64,000 nucleotides of DNA, taken from the NCBI GenBank assembly GCA_944386845.1, contig CALXCP010000003.1:1-64000 (forward strand), written 5' to 3'. The notes under the pieces were generated by a model. It searched no databases. It had not been told where the DNA came from and was given only the letters and a program-made list of their open reading frames with translations. The translations under genes and the position numbers were made by a program. The first letter of the stretch is position 1, and the number at the start of each line of letters is the position of its first letter. Source of the DNA: an uncultured Oscillospiraceae bacterium (GTDB lineage: Bacteria > Bacillota > Clostridia > Oscillospirales > Oscillospiraceae). Positions 62,722-64,000 of this stretch are shown piece by piece.

Positions 62722-62750
62722 ATTGTATTCGGACGGGCCGGCGGGTATGC
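62722..62750 (-). promoter_or_regulatory. Sigma-E-like promoter of the SpoIVFA/B-like pair
   Basis: GCATACC (62744-62750), 14 bases, AATACAAT (62722-62729) on the minus strand. It matches five of seven -35 and seven of eight -10 positions of the Bacillus sigma-E pattern and lies about 30 bases upstream of the start. Bacillus spoIVF is a sigma-E operon. Confidence 0.45.
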
Positions 62751-62766
62751 GCCGGGAAACGGCGGC

Positions 62767-62795
62767 GCGGCGGACCGCGCATTGCGGTCCGCCGC
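62767..62795. terminator. Hairpin after sbcC
   Basis: A perfect 12-bp stem (62767-62778 with 62784-62795), loop GCATT. No U-tract is present on the minus strand, so it may stop transcription inefficiently. Confidence 0.5.
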
Positions 62796-62816
62796 GTCCG
62801 TTCGCCTTGTCCTATG

Positions 62817-64000
62817 TCACACCACGATCTCCGCCCGGCTGCCCCCGAGACGGTCCTTGGTGACGACTATCTGCCTGTCGATGCGCTCCTTCAGCTCGGC
62901 CACATGGGAGATGATGCCCACCAGCCGCCGCCCCTCCGTCAGCCCGGTGAGGGCCCGGACGGCCTGCTCCAGGGCGTCCCCGTCCAGGGAGCCGAAGCCC
63001 TCGTCCACGAACATGGTGTCCAGCCGGATTCCTCCGGCGGCCGACTGGATCTCGTCGGACAGGCCCAGGGCCAGGGAGAGGGACGCCTGGAAGGACTCGC
63101 CCCCGGAAAGGGTGCGCACGCTGCGGCGGCTGCCGTTGTAGTGGTCCACCACCTCCAGCTCCAGGCCGCTCTGGCTGCGGTTGTTGTCCGCCGCCGTCCG
63201 GCGCTCCAGCTCGTACTGTCCCCCGGTCATCACCATGAGCCGGGTGTTGGCCCGGCGAAGGATGCGGTCAAAGAAGGTCATCTGCACATAGGTCTCCAGC
63301 GCCACCTTCTCCTGCCCGGGCAGATTGCCGTTGACGGTGTTGGACAGGGTGCGCACCCACCGCCATCGGCGCTCCAGCCCGGCCAGCTCCGCCCGCCGTT
63401 CCGCGAGCTTTTCCAGGGCGGTCTCGTTGGCGGCGCGCCGGGCGTGGACCTCCCGCCCCGCCTTCTCCAGCCCGGCCCGCCGGGCGGACAGCTCCTCCCG
63501 TTGGGCCCGCAGGGCGGGCAGGTCGGCCTCCTCCCCCGCCTCCAGCAGCCGGGCCAGCTGCTCCACGGCGGACCGGGCCTCGGTGAGCCGGTCCCGGCTC
63601 TCCCGGCAGGCCTCCTCCGCCTGCCGGACGGCCTCGTCCAGCCGCTGCCGCTCTTCCGTCAGCATCTCCTTCCGGGTCAGCGCGGCGCTCAGGTCCGGGT
63701 CGTCCAGGCCGGCCGACAGGCGTTCCAGCCGGGCGGAAAGCTCCTCCCGGCGGCTCTCCGCGGCGGCCAGCCCCTCCCGGGCGGCGGCCAGCCGGGCCTC
63801 CGTCTCCCGGAGCGCCGTCTCGCCGGCAGGAATGGCGGCGGCCAGCTCCTCCCGGCGGCGGATCTTCTCCTCCGCCTGCCCCAGCGACTCATCCAAGGCG
63901 GCCAGCTGCTTGTCCCCCGCCGTCAAGCCTGCCCGGACAGAGGGCTCGGTCTTTTCCAGCGGAAGTCCCTTCAGGTCGTCGGGCAGCTGGGCAGTCAGGG
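62817..64000 (-). CDS. sbcC: Exonuclease subunit SbcC/Rad50-type ATPase (C-terminal part, cut by window edge)
   Basis: The frame is open from the stop at 62817 to the window edge and encodes about 394 C-terminal residues. A long coiled coil rich in Glu, Arg, Ala and Leu (to about 63380) leads into the C-terminal ATPase lobe with the ABC signature LSGGESFQASLSLALGL and Walker B MFVDEGFGSLD. SbcC works with SbcD to process hairpins and DNA ends. The N-terminal Walker A and zinc hook are outside the window. Confidence 0.92.
   Translation of the reverse strand, partial: LTAQLPDDLKGLPLEKTEPSVRAGLTAGDKQLAALDESLGQAEEKIRRREELAAAIPAGETALRETEARLAAAREGLAAAESRREELSARLERLSAGLDDPDLSAALTRKEMLTEERQRLDEAVRQAEEACRESRDRLTEARSAVEQLARLLEAGEEADLPALRAQREELSARRAGLEKAGREVHARRAANETALEKLAERRAELAGLERRWRWVRTLSNTVNGNLPGQEKVALETYVQMTFFDRILRRANTRLMVMTGGQYELERRTAADNNRSQSGLELEVVDHYNGSRRSVRTLSGGESFQASLSLALGLSDEIQSAAGGIRLDTMFVDEGFGSLDGDALEQAVRALTGLTEGRRLVGIISHVAELKERIDRQIVVTKDRLGGSRAEIVV

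Noticed and set aside
51281..62753. The 11-mer GGGTATGCGCC occurs upstream of clpP (51289-51299) and upstream of the M23 gene (62743-62753)
   Set aside because: Only two copies, in GC-rich DNA, without a shared layout around them. The second copy is already covered by the sigma-E-like promoter. I cannot call it a regulatory element.
1..64000. CRISPR arrays, transposons, prophage, toxin-antitoxin pairs, tRNA or rRNA genes
   Set aside because: I looked for direct-repeat arrays, transposase-like proteins, phage proteins and RNA genes on both strands and saw none.

Overview
The window is a piece of a GC-rich, spore-forming Clostridia chromosome. The best guess is Oscillospiraceae, near Flavonifractor, Lawsonibacter or Pseudoflavonifractor; this placement is inference from GC content, gene order and the sporulation genes. 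Nearly every gene lies on the minus strand. The exceptions are the 3' end of a PPi-type phosphofructokinase at the left edge and the leuCDB operon. Coding density is high: no gene-free stretch exceeds about 225 bp, and there are no rRNAs, tRNAs, insertion sequences, prophage genes or CRISPR arrays that I can see.

Layout from left to right. (1) 1-7993: the pfk end, a LuxC/LuxE-like fatty-acid reductase pair, an AI-2E-family permease, purB, an aspartate-type aminotransferase and a Crp/Fnr regulator. (2) 8111-10959: leuC, leuD and leuB on the plus strand, divergent from the Crp/Fnr gene. (3) 11033-27053, read leftwards: the classic Firmicute block yicC-remA-gmk-rpoZ, then priA-def-fmt-(zinc peptidase)-rsmB-rlmN-prpC-prkC-rsgA, then spoVM (a 23-codon microgene), sipL and spoIVA. 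This puts the three spore-coat basement-layer genes side by side. (4) 27114-31716: c-di-AMP genes cdaA and cdaR, followed by an RseC-like protein, a DUF5685 protein, a J-domain protein and a small membrane protein. (5) 31908-40789: a cysteine-desulfurase-like protein with a DUF3343 partner, ispF and ispD, carD, an ispH-rpsA fusion, plsC, cmk, a BaiN-type flavoprotein and an RpiR regulator. (6) 40878-46009: rluB, a D,D-carboxypeptidase, gerW, DUF2953, scpB, scpA and an M50 protease. (7) 46111-52848: engB, lon, clpX, clpP and trigger factor with a long basic tail. (8) 52966-58412: a phosphoesterase, thrC, a dipeptidase, yraN, rnhB, rbgA and rplS. (9) 58579-64000: a DUF2344 and B12-radical-SAM pair, a SpoIVFB-like M50 protease, a SpoIVFA-like M23 protein, and the C-terminal part of sbcC.

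Most of the window is ordinary, well-conserved housekeeping and sporulation synteny. No wholly new defence or mobile system is visible. The points most worth a second look are: the orphan LuxC/LuxE pair; the spoVM microgene in the spoVM-sipL-spoIVA cluster with sigma-E-like promoters; a run of three cysteine-cluster proteins (RseC, DUF5685, J-protein) behind cdaAR; the ispH-rpsA fusion with a strong internal ribosome-binding site; the lysine-rich trigger-factor tail; and a -35 element that reads TTGC rather than TTGA in eight of nine recognisable promoters.
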